64,000 nucleotides of DNA, taken from contig NC_083692.1 of NCBI RefSeq assembly GCF_033118175.1, positions 13,079,501 through 13,143,500 of the forward strand. The letters run 5' to 3'. The position numbers were made by a program, and so were the translations under genes. Shown here one piece after another: positions 32,151 to 43,988 of this stretch. The DNA comes from Dama dama (Eukaryota; Chordata; Mammalia; Artiodactyla; Cervidae). The notes below the pieces were generated by a model, which saw only the letters and a list, made by a program, of their open reading frames with translations, did not search any database and was not told where the DNA came from. The number at the start of each line of letters is the position of its first letter. Within the stretch, counting starts at the first letter, position 1.

Positions 32151-33077
32151 TTTCAATTTCAACCAAATTCTCAGTGGTTTCTACATCATTATTTCTTCCA
32201 TAATAACGGTATTGATTGTACAAAATTTTGAACCCTGCTGTCTTCAAAACCTGTATTATATCTGTAGTCACTTTATAGCAAATGTCAAGACAAAGTACAA
32301 GCACTGGGTTACAAAAAGAAGAAAACAAAATATCCAGATATGTTTATCAGTGAAATCAGATACCAACAGCTTTAGAATATAATCAGAGTGACCCCATGAT
32401 GGGAGAAATATTTACAAGCTCTTAGAGCCTAGTCTACCATGGAAAAAAAAAAAAAAAGTGGATTAACATCTAAATATGTGGTTCAAACTGCTATTTTTCC
32501 TGTGGTCTTGTAAATGTTCATTCCCTCTACCTAAATTCTATTTTCTCACCAGAAAATATGTGTTCCTGGGAAAAAATTAAGTTACAGACAAATCTTGAGT
32601 TTCTCTCCTTTTCCACTATGGAGGATGGTGGTTTCTTAAATTACACTTTGCCAATTGGTAGAATATTCCATCTGGATCTACACAATTTCTCTTAACTCTC
32701 TGCAATTGAAATTCTACATACTCCTGAATATTTTTTCCAAGTGTTAGAGGAGTGCACTGTAGGCTAGGAAGAATGCTGTCTTTGTTACAATCCAAGCGTT
32801 TTTATTTTTTTGAAAAAAAAAAAAAAATGTATTCTCAGTTGACTAGTACAATAAACTTTTTATATTAGTGGTTAGAAAAATAAAATTACATACACAAAAT
32901 GTATATAGATTGCTTTGTGAATTCTGTCCTCTCCATCCCCTACATGGTTAAATGTGTTTGACTGCTAAATCCAAAAATGCATACACATTTTATTGTAATA
33001 GCACAGACACACATAAACATATACATAAGTGCGAAGAACCATGTGCATACATCACACACATAAACACATCCATGTAT
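32151..33077. other. Unique AT-rich sequence
   Basis: Poly-A runs at 32443-32457 and 32813-32827 and an ACA/TAA-rich segment at 33000-33070. No gene recognised. Confidence 0.45.
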
Positions 33078-33088
33078 ACCTTACACAA

Positions 33089-33295
33089 GGTCTTCCCTCA
33101 TAGCTCAGTCAGTAAAGAATCTGCCTGCTACGCAGGAGACCTGGGTTTGATTCCTGGGTCGGGAAGATCCCCTGGGGAGGGAAATAACAACCCACTCCAG
33201 TACTCTTGCCTGGAGAATCCCATGGACAGAGGAGCCTGGTGGGCTACAGTCCATGGGGTCATAAGAGTCAGACATGACTTAGCAACTAACGAGAG
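33089..33295 (+). mobile_element. Bov-tA SINE, 11-bp TSD
   Basis: Complete element bounded by exact direct repeats 'accttacacaa' at 33078-33088 and 33296-33306. Confidence 0.95.
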
Positions 33296-33499
33296 ACCTT
33301 ACACAAAAGTGTCGTGAACAATAATTTGACACACTAGATTACATATAGTAGCATGTAATCATATGCATCTGTAAAATAACCACCTCTGCTAAAATCCTCT
33401 TCCTCCTTGTTTTATCCTAATAACACTCCCTAAAATGCGTCCAAATTAACAATTTCCTCTGTGCCAAAGGGTACCCAAAACACTGACACATATGTATTA

Positions 33500-33660
33500 G
33501 ACTGTAACTGTTTGTTTTTTAATATTTATTTTCCCCATTCTACTGAGTTACTTGAAAACCGTGAACTCTAGATTAGACATTGTGGCATTCCTCATAATCA
33601 GAATATCATATGGCACAAAGTAGATGCTTAATAAATCCCTGTTGATAATTCATTCATTGA
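33500..33660 (+). repeat. L2 3'-end remnant
   Basis: 'gaactctagattagacattg', 'atggcacaaagtagatgct' and 'taataaatccctgttgataa' with 'ttcattcattga' fit the L2 3' terminus. Confidence 0.65.
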
Positions 33661-34015
33661 AAATTATAGCAGTAAAATCAGTGAAAATTTAAAAGTCCAG
33701 GAGACAATTATTCTACTCTGTAAAAATAAACTTCATGCAGAGAATTATTGGAGAAAAACATAAAAATGACCCTATGAGATGGTCCATCCTAATTGAAAAG
33801 AGCGTGCTGACTGCCACAGCTTCTGCATTTGCATATTCAGGCAAAGCCAGCAGCTGCTGGTGACCACATACTAACAGAAATAACTGGTGTTGAAATCATC
33901 AGAAATGTTTGCATGGGCACAGTAAATTTAGAATATCACCTGTAGACCCTGAACATCACAGCCACTTCTAACTAGTCTTTACTCTCAAACTTTTCCCTAT
34001 TGGTTTTTATAGAAC
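33661..34015. other. Unique sequence
   Basis: No recognisable gene or repeat. Confidence 0.4.
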
Positions 34016-34325
34016 AGACTTTTGGACTCTGTGGGAGAGGGTGAGGGTGGGATGATTTGAGAGAACAGCATTGAAACATGTATATTACCATATGTGAAAC
34101 GAATCACCAGTCCAGGTTCGATGCATGAGACAGGGCGCTCGGGGCTGGTGCACTGGGACGACCCTGAGGGATGGGATGGGGAGCGAGGGAGGAGGCGGGT
34201 TCAGGATGGGGACACATGTACACCCATGGCGGATTCATGCCAATGCATGGCAAAAACCACCACAATATTGCAAAGTAACCAGCCTCCAATTAAAATAAAT
34301 AAATTAAAAAAAAAAGAAAATAAAT
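34016..34325 (+). mobile_element. Young L1 3' UTR fragment
   Basis: A little-diverged ruminant L1 3' UTR with retained CpGs ('gtgggagagggtgagggtgg', 'gaatcaccagtccaggttcg', 'caatattgcaaagtaaccag', 'ctccaattaaaataaataaa') and a poly-A tail at 34305-34320. Heavily 5'-truncated and non-coding. Confidence 0.92.
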
Positions 34326-34888
34326 GTGTCCATGTATTATTTATTTATTTAGCTTTTGGTCTCCATATATGAGGGTCCACTGGGGAAGAAGGGAGGAGAC
34401 TGAAGAGGTGGAACGGCTGCACGTTTCATCATGAAGATTTATCCGGAGGTAACAAAAAGGGCCATTTGTTAATTTCCCTCCTGAGTGGGTTCTGGAGGCT
34501 TTCCAATGCTCAAACAAAGAAAGCCTCATTAACTAATTCCAGAGCAGACCACTGCTCCCGAGCTGCTAGGCTGCAGCCTTGAGTTCAGGCCCCCTCTGCT
34601 ATGAAAATCATGGAGACCCTCTATCATTCTGGCCTGGCAAACCAACAAGAGCTCAACAGTGTGCATCCTCCCATATACCTTTTAATCCATTATTTTGTGC
34701 AGTAAATACTCACTTGTCTTCTGCTCCTTCTTCTGGCCAATGGAGGACAGTAGCCTGGGTACACATAAGGCGTGGAGCAAACGACGCTGCCCGTCCAAGC
34801 ACGTGATGTCTTGACAGCACACACAAGAACTACAGGGCCGAGCAAAGCCAGATGGGCCCTAGGCAGGGTCCTATCCAGACCCTAGGAC
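34326..34888. other. Unique sequence
   Basis: A short TTTA run near 34340. Small frames without domain. Confidence 0.4.
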
Positions 34889-34900
34889 TCCTTCTCCCAG

Positions 34901-35122
34901 CATGTGTGCTAAGTCACTCAGTCACGTCCGTCTTTCTGTGACCCTGTGGATCGTAGCCTGCCAGGCTCCTCTGTCCATGGGATTCTCCAGGCAAGAATGC
35001 TGGAGTGGGTTGCCATTCCCTCCTTCAGGGAATCTTCCGAACCCAGGGATCGAACCCACATCTCTTATGTTTCCTGCATTGGCAGGTGGGTCCTTTACCT
35101 CTAGAGCCACCTGGCAAGCCCT
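34901..35122 (-). mobile_element. Bov-tA SINE, 12-bp TSD
   Basis: Full minus-strand element. Exact direct repeats 'tccttctcccag' at 34889-34900 and 35123-35134. Confidence 0.95.
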
Positions 35123-35219
35123 TCCTTCTCCCAGAACACTTAATAACATGCAGAGTGTAGCCAAGAAAGTGATAACCTTGTCAATGTTTCTGGATGAAAT
35201 AATAATTATTATTATTTGA

Positions 35220-35576
35220 AACAGTATTCGAAGCATTCATCCTGACAGAGGCCCACGTACAACCTTAAAGACAGAGACCCCAGAGGTCTATCAGGGCTGG
35301 TCGCAGGTGACCAAGAGAACACTGATTGAAAGTCCTCCTGACTTTGGGCATTCTTACCCACATTTTTATGAAGTTAATGATGCTTCAGAGGAGAGGCTGA
35401 ATCCTCGTCACACCATAAGGGAAGACTGGTCGTGTAGCTTTACACTGACTAGAGATGAAATCATATTTTTAAAGGATGAAATGAGAAAGAGCCTCAGCTC
35501 TGAGATACAAAAAGCAATAGCAGTGCTGTCTCCTCCCACTCCCCCTGGCCCCTGGAGTGTCCCAACAGTCTTATAA
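35220..35576 (+). other. Unassigned 118-codon open frame, protein-like
   Basis: The frame is open from just after a TGA (35217-35219) to a TAA at 35574-35576. It has no ATG near its left end; the first non-ATG start candidate is GTG at 35307. The composition is mixed and hydrophilic, with a charged stretch predicted to be helical ('RDEIIFLKDEMRKSLSSEI', codons for which lie near 35449-35505) and a Pro-rich end ('SPPTPPGP'). This makes it more protein-like than other frames here. It lies between a Bov-tA and an L1 and is in neither. It could be a terminal exon (a possible 'gaaacag' acceptor sits at the left edge), a decayed exon, or chance. I do not recognise the product. Confidence 0.25.
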
Positions 35577-35672
35577 TGAAGCAGAGTTACCATTCGGTTT
35601 TCAAGAAAGTAAGGTTGGGGAACTTGTGAATAACTGATTAGAGAAGAGGCAGCTCAGCGGCAAAAATGATCA

Positions 35673-36085
35673 GCTCAGAAACTACTACAGAGTGAAGCAA
35701 GTCAGAAAGAGAAAAACAGATATCGTGCATTAATGCATATGTGTAGAATCTAGAGAAATGGTGCAGATGAACCTGTTTCCAGGGCAGGGATGGAGATGCA
35801 GACACACATGTGGACAGAGAGGCCGAAGAGCAGAGTGGGATGAGCTGGGGGATTAGCGCTGACCGATGCACACGACCATGCGTAAGAGAGAGTTAGTGGG
35901 AATCTGTGGTATACACATGGAGCTCAGCTTGGCGCCCTGTGATGACCTAGTGGGGTGGGTTGGAGCAGGTGGGAGGAAGGTCCAAGAGGGAGGGGATATG
36001 TGTATACTTATAGCTGGTTCAGGTTGTTGTAGTGCAGAAACGATCACAGCACTGTAAAACACTTACATTCCAATTTTAAAAACAG
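35673..36085 (+). mobile_element. L1 3' region fragment
   Basis: Begins in the distal ORF2 end ('tacagagtgaagcaagtcag') and continues through the 3' UTR ('ctggttcaggttgttgtagt', 'cactgtaaaacacttacatt') to an A-rich end. Diverged, no open frame. Confidence 0.85.
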
Positions 36086-36821
36086 GTTTCACATGGTAAA
36101 AAAGAAAAAGAAAAAAGAACATGTCCTTGTAAGCCATGGAAGGGCTGAAAGAGGACTGAATTTCAGATACATATCAGATGTTGATTAAGTAGGGCTGGAC
36201 TACTAGTTAGTTTGAAGGTGAGAGATGAGTCAGAGTTGATCTTGAGCCCCCAGTCTCTGTCCAGGGGAGGTAAGCAGCATATGGAAGAAAGAATAGTGAG
36301 CAGACCTGAGCCACAATAAAATGCCAAAGGCAATTCCAGCAGAGGTACCTGGCAGATAGTTGGAAATATGGTTACAAGTTAGATTCAGGGATCATTCATA
36401 ATAGCTGATAGCAAATGCATGAGTGCATCTATGGAAAAGCATATTTTAAAGGAAGTTACAGAAAATGGGCTTATCTCTAGTTTTCAAATGTTTTCTAGTC
36501 ATAGAGGAATAATAGGCTTAATCTTTTCTGAAATGTGTGTTTAAGCAAAAATGGTGCTGTCTTTGGTAATAATAAACCTTTAGTTTATTAAATTCCTATC
36601 TCACAGAGAAAGGAAACAAGTAACTACGAAACACGAGGATGCTCTGGTCTCACAAGCCCAGCACATTCATTACACTAGCAGAGGCAGTGGCGGGAGGGAG
36701 GCTGGAGGAGGCAGAGAGAACAGGAGAGGAGATCCAGGAAAGATTATTATAAGAAAGCAAGATGAGAAAGCAGTGCACACCACTGCAAAACTGGGGATTT
36801 AGAAGAGTTGGGAGAGCATTT
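36086..36821. other. Unique sequence
   Basis: No recognisable repeat or gene. AAAAG-rich at its left edge. Confidence 0.4.
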
Positions 36822-36975
36822 TTTAAAAATAATTAATTTATTTTAATCGGAGGATAATTACTTTACAATATTGTTGTGTTTTTTTTTTTTTGTTTGTTTG
36901 TTTTTGCCATACATTGACATGAATCAGCCACAGGTATACAGGAGTCCCCCCATCCCGAACCCCCCTCCCTCCAAA
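36822..36975 (-). mobile_element. L1 3'-end fragment
   Basis: Minus-strand ruminant L1 terminus ('atcggaggataattacttta', 'caatattgttgtg', 'catgaatcagccacaggtat'), interrupted by a T-run and (TTTG)n at 36879-36905. Confidence 0.88.
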
Positions 36976-37579
36976 GATACAACAACCTCAGTCAGCTACT
37001 TCAGGAGCTGCTCTCTCTTGGAACTATAAAACGGTTTTACTGCCTGCCCAATCTTGTTATGAGACAGCTCATTATGACACCATTTCATATATGCAACACA
37101 TAATAACTGCATGAAATTGTTAGCCTGTAACTGGGCTATTAATCCTATTCACACAATGCAATGATCATGAAGAAAGTATCGTATGCTTTCTTCTTTAAAT
37201 GCAGAGGCAGTGCCCCTGTGGTAGGTAAGTAACATCTTGCCCTCAGATTTGTTTTATTTAACCCAATAAGAGTTTTAAATTAAAAAAAAATGTAAACATA
37301 AGGGATGGATTCAAAGACTAAGCACAAAAGTCTGGACTTCTGACTTGTCTTGAAAAAGAAGAAAGCTTCATAGGAATAGTCCACATTCCTGTTCAATACG
37401 GATGGGTAGAAGCTGAGTAGAGGCTACCTCCTTGGTACTGGATCCTCCTATATGCCCGGTCCCCACCACTCCCTGCTGTCTCTCTGACAGGGAGGCCAAG
37501 AGCTAGTGCCAATCTTGCCTGAACTATTATTTTCCTGATCTCAGTCCTAAATGGATACTTTCTTTTACATGCCCCCTAT
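36976..37579. other. Unique sequence
   Basis: No recognisable gene or repeat. Confidence 0.4.
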
Positions 37580-37586
37580 AGGCATA

Positions 37587-38047
37587 TGGGCCTTCCCTGG
37601 TGGCTCAGCCGGTAAAGAACCCGCCTGCAATGCGGGAGACCTGGGTTCGATCCCTGAGTTGGGAAGATCCCCTGGAGAAGGGAAGAGCTACCCACTCTAG
37701 TATTCTGGCCTGGAGAATTCTGTGCACTGTATGATGGGATTCCCTGGTAACTCAGCTGGTAAAGAATCTGCCTGCAATGCAGGAGACCCTGCTTCGATTC
37801 CTGGGTCGAGAAGATCCACTGGAGAAGGGATAGGCTACCCACTCCAGTATTCTTGGGCTTCCTTAGTGGCTCAGCTGTTGAAGAATCTGCCTGCAATGTG
37901 GGAGACCTGGCTTTGATCCCTGGGTCAGGAAGATCCCCTAGAGAAGGGAACGGCTACCCACTCTAGTATTCTGGCCTGGAGAATTCCATGGACTATATAG
38001 TCCATGGGTTGCAAAGCATCAGACATGACTGAGCAACTTTCACTCAC
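37587..38047 (+). mobile_element. Trimeric Bov-tA array in one insertion
   Basis: Three tRNA-like heads lie in tandem (starting near 37588, 37736 and 37855; spacings about 148 and 119 bp). Only the last has the complete Bov-A end. Exact 7-bp repeats 'aggcata' at 37580-37586 and 38048-38054 enclose all three. The second-to-third junction is the same as in the dimer at 16954-17273 ('ctccagtattcttgggcttc'). Confidence 0.9.
37601..37654 (+). promoter_or_regulatory. Pol III A and B boxes in SINE unit 1
   Basis: 'tggctcagccgg' (37601-37612) fits the tRNA A box and 'ggttcgatccc' (37644-37654) fits the B box exactly. Matching boxes are the internal promoter of tRNA-derived SINEs. Transcription of this copy is not shown. 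Confidence 0.6.
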
Positions 38048-38054
38048 AGGCATA

Positions 38055-39120
38055 CGACTGTGTAGCCTCTGTTTTAATGAAGTGAACTGAAAGTGACCTC
38101 TAAGATGACTTTAGAATGATGATGAGGTATCTAGATCTGTTCCTAGCTGTGAACCCAGGGCACAGGCTGTATTACATGCTCTGGCAAACAGTATATAATC
38201 TGGTAAAAGAGGGGTCAGAATGAAGCTTACAGAAACCAGGGCTTGAGCAGGACAGAGACTGGAGGAGTGCTGCAACTTGGGAATGAAGAGGAGAGGGTTC
38301 AAAGTGTGGCAACTCAGTCTGTTTACCTTAAATGAGGAATAGTATGCAGGACCTATTTTTGGGGAGAGGATCAGACTGCAGGGTAAAAAGCATAGGTATA
38401 GGACAGCTTGAGAATCCTTAGATGGAACTTCAAGAAACAGCAACAAGGAACAGAATCCAGTCCCTCCCAGAAAGGGCTGATAAGTACGAGGAGGGATATG
38501 GACTTTAATCCCATTTGCTGCAGTTGAGAAGAGCTCCCTTATGTCAATGCCCTTCAGAGAGGACAGGTATCTGAGAAACCGTGTGTAAGCCAGAGACTAA
38601 GGCAGAAGAACCAGGTGGACAGCCTGACCATACCACAGGGACCATATTCCCAGGGACTCTCTCTCTCACTCATGTATCTAAAGCATTCAGTATTTTCATT
38701 CCTTAAGAGAAAAGGAGGAACGGTGATTCCTCTCGAATGCCAAGAAGTCAGTGTGTACAGCAAAGCCTGCACACCAACCTCAAGTCCTTTTAGACCCCTT
38801 AGTTATAATCATGCTCTAACTAACACTGTCAACTTATCACTACATGCATTCAGGAACACAGGTACCCACATGCACCTGTGGCAGAATGAAGGATGATATG
38901 AAAAAGTTGCTCTCTTTAAATTTGAAACTACAGGTTTTTTTTGGAAATCAGAAATCTATGGGTTTTCATTCTTTCCTTTATCCCTTCTTTTCCTCCACTT
39001 CCTATTCTTCCTTCCTCTCGCTCTACCTGCACTTTCTCACTTTTGGTCACAACAAGACACTCCAGTTCCAGAATTAGCCATTTCTCCAAGGATTCCTAGT
39101 TCCATTCATTGTAGAATGCC
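38055..39120. other. Unique sequence
   Basis: About 1 kb. Frames at 38111-38446 minus (111 codons) and 38615-38896 plus (93 codons) have no recognisable domain. Confidence 0.4.
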
Positions 39121-39128
39121 ATTAGACA

Positions 39129-39974
39129 TATTGTGCTGGATGAAGCACAAGCTGGAATCAAGACTGCCAGGAGAAATATCAATAACCTCAGATATGCAGA
39201 TGACACCACCCTTATGGCAGAAAGTGAAGAAGAACTAAAGAGCCTCTTGATGAAAGTGAAAGACGAGAGTGAAAAAGCTGGCTTAAAGTTTAACATTCGG
39301 AACACTAAAATAATGGCATCTGGTCCCATCACTTCATGGCAAATAGATGGGGAAACAATGGAAATAGTGACAGACTTTATTCTGGGGGGGCTCCAAAATG
39401 ACTGCAGATGGTGACTGCAGCCATGAAATTAAAAGATCCTTGCTCCTTGGAAGAAAAGTTATGATCAACCTAGACAGCTTATTAAAAAGCAGAGACATTA
39501 CTTTCCCAACAAAGGTCCATTTAGTCAAAGCTATGGTTTTTCCTGTAGTCATGTATGGATGTGAGAATTGGACTATAAAGAAAGCTGAGTGCCGAAGAAT
39601 TGATGCTTTTGAACTGTGGTGTTGGAGAAGACTCTTGAGAGTCCCTTGGACTGCAAGGAGATCCAACCAGTCCATCCTAAAGGGAATCAGTCCTAAATAT
39701 GCATTGGAAGGACTGATGCTGAAGCTGAAACTCCAATACTTTGGCCACCTGATGCAAAGAACTGACTTACTAGAAAAGACCCTGATGCTGGGAAAGATTG
39801 AGGGCAGAAAGAGAAGGGGATGACAGAGGATGAGATGGTTGGATGGCATCACTGACTCAATGGACATGAGTTTGGGTAAACTCCTGGAGTTGGTGATGGA
39901 CAAGGAGGCCTGGCGTGCTGCAGTCCATGGGGTCAGAAAAAGTTGGACACGACTGAGTGGCTGAACTGAACTGA
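39129..39974 (+). mobile_element. BovB LINE 3' fragment, 8-bp TSD
   Basis: About 850 bp of plus-strand BovB from just upstream of the YADD codons to 'ctgaactgaactga'. Direct repeats 'attagaca' at 39121-39128 and 39975-39982. YADD is intact ('agatatgcagatgac'), but the frame is split by an expanded G run at 39385-39391: frame one ends at 39414, frame two covers 39398-39823. Confidence 0.95.
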
Positions 39975-39982
39975 ATTAGACA

Positions 39983-40549
39983 CCAAGACCTGGGTGCTAA
40001 TGTTCCTTGTGTGGTTTAAAGTCACTGAGAAAACTGGTTATCTCTAGCCCATGTTCTTCCCCTTTTCGAGTTTCTTCCTCCATCATTGGATTTGCAGAGC
40101 CTACTTCTCAGCTTCCCTGATTCAACCCTGTTGGTCTCACATCATTCCCCTGATGAATCACCTTGTTACTTCCTTTCCCTTGCCACTTAATCAGGACAGT
40201 GTCTCCAAGATTCTAGTGTTTGACCTTACAATACTTGAGATTTTTATCTTCCTTTGAATTTTATCATTATCACTCAGGTCGTGATATTTTCTTATTGAGG
40301 CTCTGACCTCAACTTTTGTGCATGTGAAGTACTCACGTGTATTTTATGTGTGCAAGAAAACACTTTCTCTTCCATTCAGAGACTATTTAGAGGACCTCAG
40401 GAATTTTACTAGCCACACTGAAAATCTCTAAAGAGCTCATAGTTTAAAAGGATATAGAAAAGAATAAGGTTCACAAGAGCAGGGAAGAATGTTAAACAAT
40501 GTGTATCCCATAAGGAGACATTGCAGCAGGGTGGAACAGTAAAAGACCA
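39983..40549. other. Unique sequence
   Basis: No recognisable gene or repeat. Confidence 0.4.
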
Positions 40550-40800
40550 TGGACCTCAGCCAGACTACCTGAATTCAAACCTCGAACCTCAACTCAACCA
40601 CTTTTTGGCCTTATGTCTTTACAGAAGCCACTTAATTTCTGCGAGTTTCAGTTTCCATATCAATAAAATGGATCTGTTAATAATAGCATGCACCTAAAGC
40701 AACTGCTATTGCTGTCAACAGAGTAAATATCATTCAAGTGTTCAGAACACTGTTTGGGAAAGAGAAAGCTCTATATACGTTGATTATTGTTGTAATGAAT
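40550..40800 (+). repeat. MIR SINE
   Basis: 'gactacctgaattcaaacct', 'gccacttaatttctgcgagt', 'catatcaataaaatggatct' and a diverged 3' part fit a MIR of the b subtype. Confidence 0.75.
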
Positions 40801-41019
40801 AGTAGCGGGTACACTGAAGACTTGAATCAACTAAATCTTGGCACAGAAGGCCAATCTTACCCATAGGGTAAGATTTTGTTTGCTCTGCTTTGGGTTAGGA
40901 GTGTGGTATTTATGATCTGTCTGGGGGAAAACAGAGAAGGATTAGGGTTACTGCTTTAAACAGAGGTTTGATACACAGAGGAAGTAGGACTAGGTACTGT
41001 CAACTATAAATTGGCACTT

Positions 41020-41204
41020 ACCTTTGGCACATTGAAGCCAGGAAGAGAAGGGGATGACAGAGAATGAGATGGCTGGGTGACATCCGATGCAGTGGACATG
41101 AATGTGAGCAAGCTCTAGGATATGGTAAAGGACAGGGAAGCCTGGCATGCTGCAGGCCATGGGGTCGCAAAGAGTCAGACATGACTGAGCGACTGAGCAA
41201 CAAC
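41020..41204 (+). mobile_element. BovB LINE 3' fragment
   Basis: The last ~165 bp of BovB, recognisable from about 41034 to 'gactgagcgactgagcaac'. 'tggcactt' occurs at 41012-41019 and 41205-41212 and is the probable TSD. Confidence 0.9.
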
Positions 41205-41212
41205 TGGCACTT

Positions 41213-42097
41213 GGCATATACCTCTACAGGGATTAAATCATGTGATGCTGCAGCTGCTGATTTTCAACACTTCCTGAGAGGAGCTCAGGGTGGAGAACAG
41301 AAATGAGATCCTTTGTGCTTGGGAAAAAACTGCATAACAAATCTATAGATAGTTATTTTCTATAGATATTTTCAGGAGGTGGTTTTATGAGCCCAATTCT
41401 TGGATTTCTTCATATCTAGAACATCCTTCATGGTGATGACTGCTCCTCATGACTAGTGAAAATCTTCTCCAAAAAATATGTACTTGATTGCATGTACTCC
41501 TTCACCAAAATTACATATTCCCTGACCTGCACTCCTGCCTCTTTGGAGCAGTTTCTCAGAGTTATCTCCCAGGCTATAGTCCTCATTTTGCCCCAATTAA
41601 AACTTAACTTGCTATTCTCACATTTTGCATTTTTGAAGTCAAAAGTACTTTAAATTTTTCCTCACAAAAGAAGTGATCTTCACACTTAGAGGAATCACAA
41701 TATACATGGTCATCAAGGAGGATAAACTCAAGGTAGGAGAGGAGGAAATAGGGGAGTAATTTGGTTCTCCCAGTGATTTCAAGTGTAAGGCCCAAATGAG
41801 TGCTATTCTGGGATATGGAGGATAGTTCTACAAATGACTGTACTGATGTTAGGAGCCTTTAAATAATTATGATAATACAGTAAAAAAAAAAAAAAAATTG
41901 GAGGTCAGGAAAAGTACCCAAAACTGGAAAATGAATAAGAACAACAAGGTGATATGAAAGGGGCATTAGAAAGCACTCCTGGCTAGAACTAAGGTTTCAC
42001 TAATAACACTGCAATTCATATTTCCTGTGAATCCCAAATGATTTATACAATTGCTACGAAACAACCACCTAACCCTCATTGTCTGTTTGGTACTATG
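41213..42097. other. Unique sequence, one A-run
   Basis: A run of 15 A around 41882-41897. Short frames only. Confidence 0.4.
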
Positions 42098-42270
42098 TGG
42101 GCTTAGTCACTCGGTTGTATCTGACTCTTGGCAACCCATGGACTGTAGCCTGCCAGGCTCCTCTGTCCACAGGATTCTCCAGGCAAGAAAACTGGAGTGG
42201 GTAGCCATTCCCTTCTCCAGGGGGGTCTTCTCAACCCAGGGATCAAACCAGGTCTCATGCACTGCAGGAA
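42098..42270 (-). mobile_element. Bov-tA SINE, partial head
   Basis: Minus-strand element from 'gggcttagtcactcggttg' to 'gcactgcaggaag'. The head is cut short. No clear TSD. Confidence 0.9.
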
Positions 42271-42543
42271 GATAAGAAAGACTAAAGAGAGAAATGGGTC
42301 CTTGGAGTAACATATTCTCACGCAAACTAATGTAAATCACACACCTCTATATTGAAAGGTTGTCTGATTAAAAGTTTGTGCATTTCCAGAGCACAAATCA
42401 AATTTTACAACAGGTTAACTAGCACTGGGCTGATTTTGGTAAAGGACTTTTAGTACACCAGAGAAGCCTGGAAAATAATTTTCTTGCTAGGGAAAAATGT
42501 CCCCCAATATTGTGATACATTAAGGACTTAGTGGTGGCATTAA
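42271..42543. other. Unique sequence
   Basis: Nothing recognised. Confidence 0.4.
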
Positions 42544-42748
42544 GAGCTTCCCTGTAGCTCAGTTGCTAAAGAATCTGCTTGCAATGCAGGAGACCGGGGT
42601 TCAATCCCTGGGTCAGGAAGATCCCTCGGAGAAGGAAATGGCAACCCACTCCAGTATTCTCACCTGCAGAGTCAAAAGGACAGAGGAGCCTGGCAAGCTA
42701 CAGTCTGAGGGGTTGCAAGAGTCAAAGGCGACTTAGCAACTAAACCAC
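42544..42748 (+). mobile_element. Bov-tA SINE
   Basis: Plus-strand element with head ('gcttccctgtagctcagttg') and body ('gatccctcggagaaggaaat') to 'cttagcaactaaaccacc'. No clear TSD. Confidence 0.92.
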
Positions 42749-43144
42749 CAGAAGCGCTTAGTGCTATAGCTTGAAGTAGTCTCTCTTCTCTTCAAGAACA
42801 GACACGATCTTGAATCTAAGAAGTAATTTAATGCAAGTGGAAGAACTGAAAGGCCTCCCAGTGTATAGAAAGAAGGACTTGGTAGAGAAACGGGATCACC
42901 CCTTCACCAGTGAGGGGTCATTCTGGTAGACTGGTATGTATCTGAGACTCACTGCTATGTATATCTCAAAAGTGACAATTCCATTTGGTCACTAAGTAAA
43001 GATAGACATTGAAAATGTAGGCAGTCTTGGTTCAGAGCACATTTGAGGACCTGCTATGTACTAGGTATTTCCCTATTTCTGATATCCAGAATTTCCCTAT
43101 TAGGTATCATTTTTAGATGAAGTAAGCTAAAATTTAGAAAAGGG

Positions 43145-43565
43145 ATATGGTTGGACCTAGAGATTGCCATACAGAGTCAGAAAGAGAAAAGCAAAAACCA
43201 TATATTAAAGCATATACGTGGAATCTGAAAGAATTGGTACAGACGATCTTATTTACTAAACAGAAATAGAAACAGATGCAGAGAACAAATGCATGGATAC
43301 CAAGGGGAAAAGGAAGGGACAGGATGAATTGGGAGACTGGGATTGACATATACACCCTAATGATACTAAGGATAAAACAGATGACTCATGGGAGCCTACC
43401 AAGTATCACGGGAAACTCTACTCAGTGCTGTGTGGTGACCTAGATGGGAAGGAAATCCAAACAAGAGGAGAGATGCGCACACGGATGGCTGATTCAACTC
43501 GCTGTCCAGCAGAAGCTAACACGACATTGTAAAACAAACATACTCCTACAAAAAAAAAGAACAAA
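43145..43565 (+). mobile_element. L1 3' region fragment
   Basis: Starts at the ORF2 end ('ggttggacctagagattgc', 'agtcagaaagagaaaagc') and covers the 3' UTR ('gcctaccaagtatcacggga', 'ctgtccagcagaagctaaca') with a poly-A end at 43551-43559. Confidence 0.85.
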
Positions 43566-43988
43566 AAACTTCCCCCAAATCATGCAGCAGGTAACTGAAA
43601 GGAAGAGGCTTCAGACACGCATCTTTCCAACTATATCATGCTGAGTATTTGCTGCCTTTCTGAACCATCCGCTCACCTGTCCTCATAATGCATCCCTCAT
43701 GTGTCCAAAAGGAAAGGCAGGGGTACCTTTCTCACTGTCAGAAAGAATGTTCTACAGAATGGAAGGAATAGGAGAAAACTTTAAAAAATAACATAATGGG
43801 CCTAAAAAAGGTAACAGAGCCCAAGTGTGGTCTTTTACATTGAGAGAGAAACCCTTTCTCTCATGACAAAAACCATGGAAAAAACCTGCTGTCTTCACAC
43901 GTGTATAACTAATCTTCAGTTTTGGATTAATATTTTGTTTATGAGACCACAGAAGAATAATTGCCACAAATTTCAGAACGTTCTAGAC

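Noticed and set aside
37587..38047. Spaced direct repeats resembling a CRISPR-like or satellite array
   Set aside because: The repeat units are Bov-tA SINE heads inside one TSD-bounded insertion in a mammalian genome.
38111..38446. 111-codon minus frame
   Set aside because: No motif, signal or homologue recognised. Could be chance in a 64-kb window searched in six frames.
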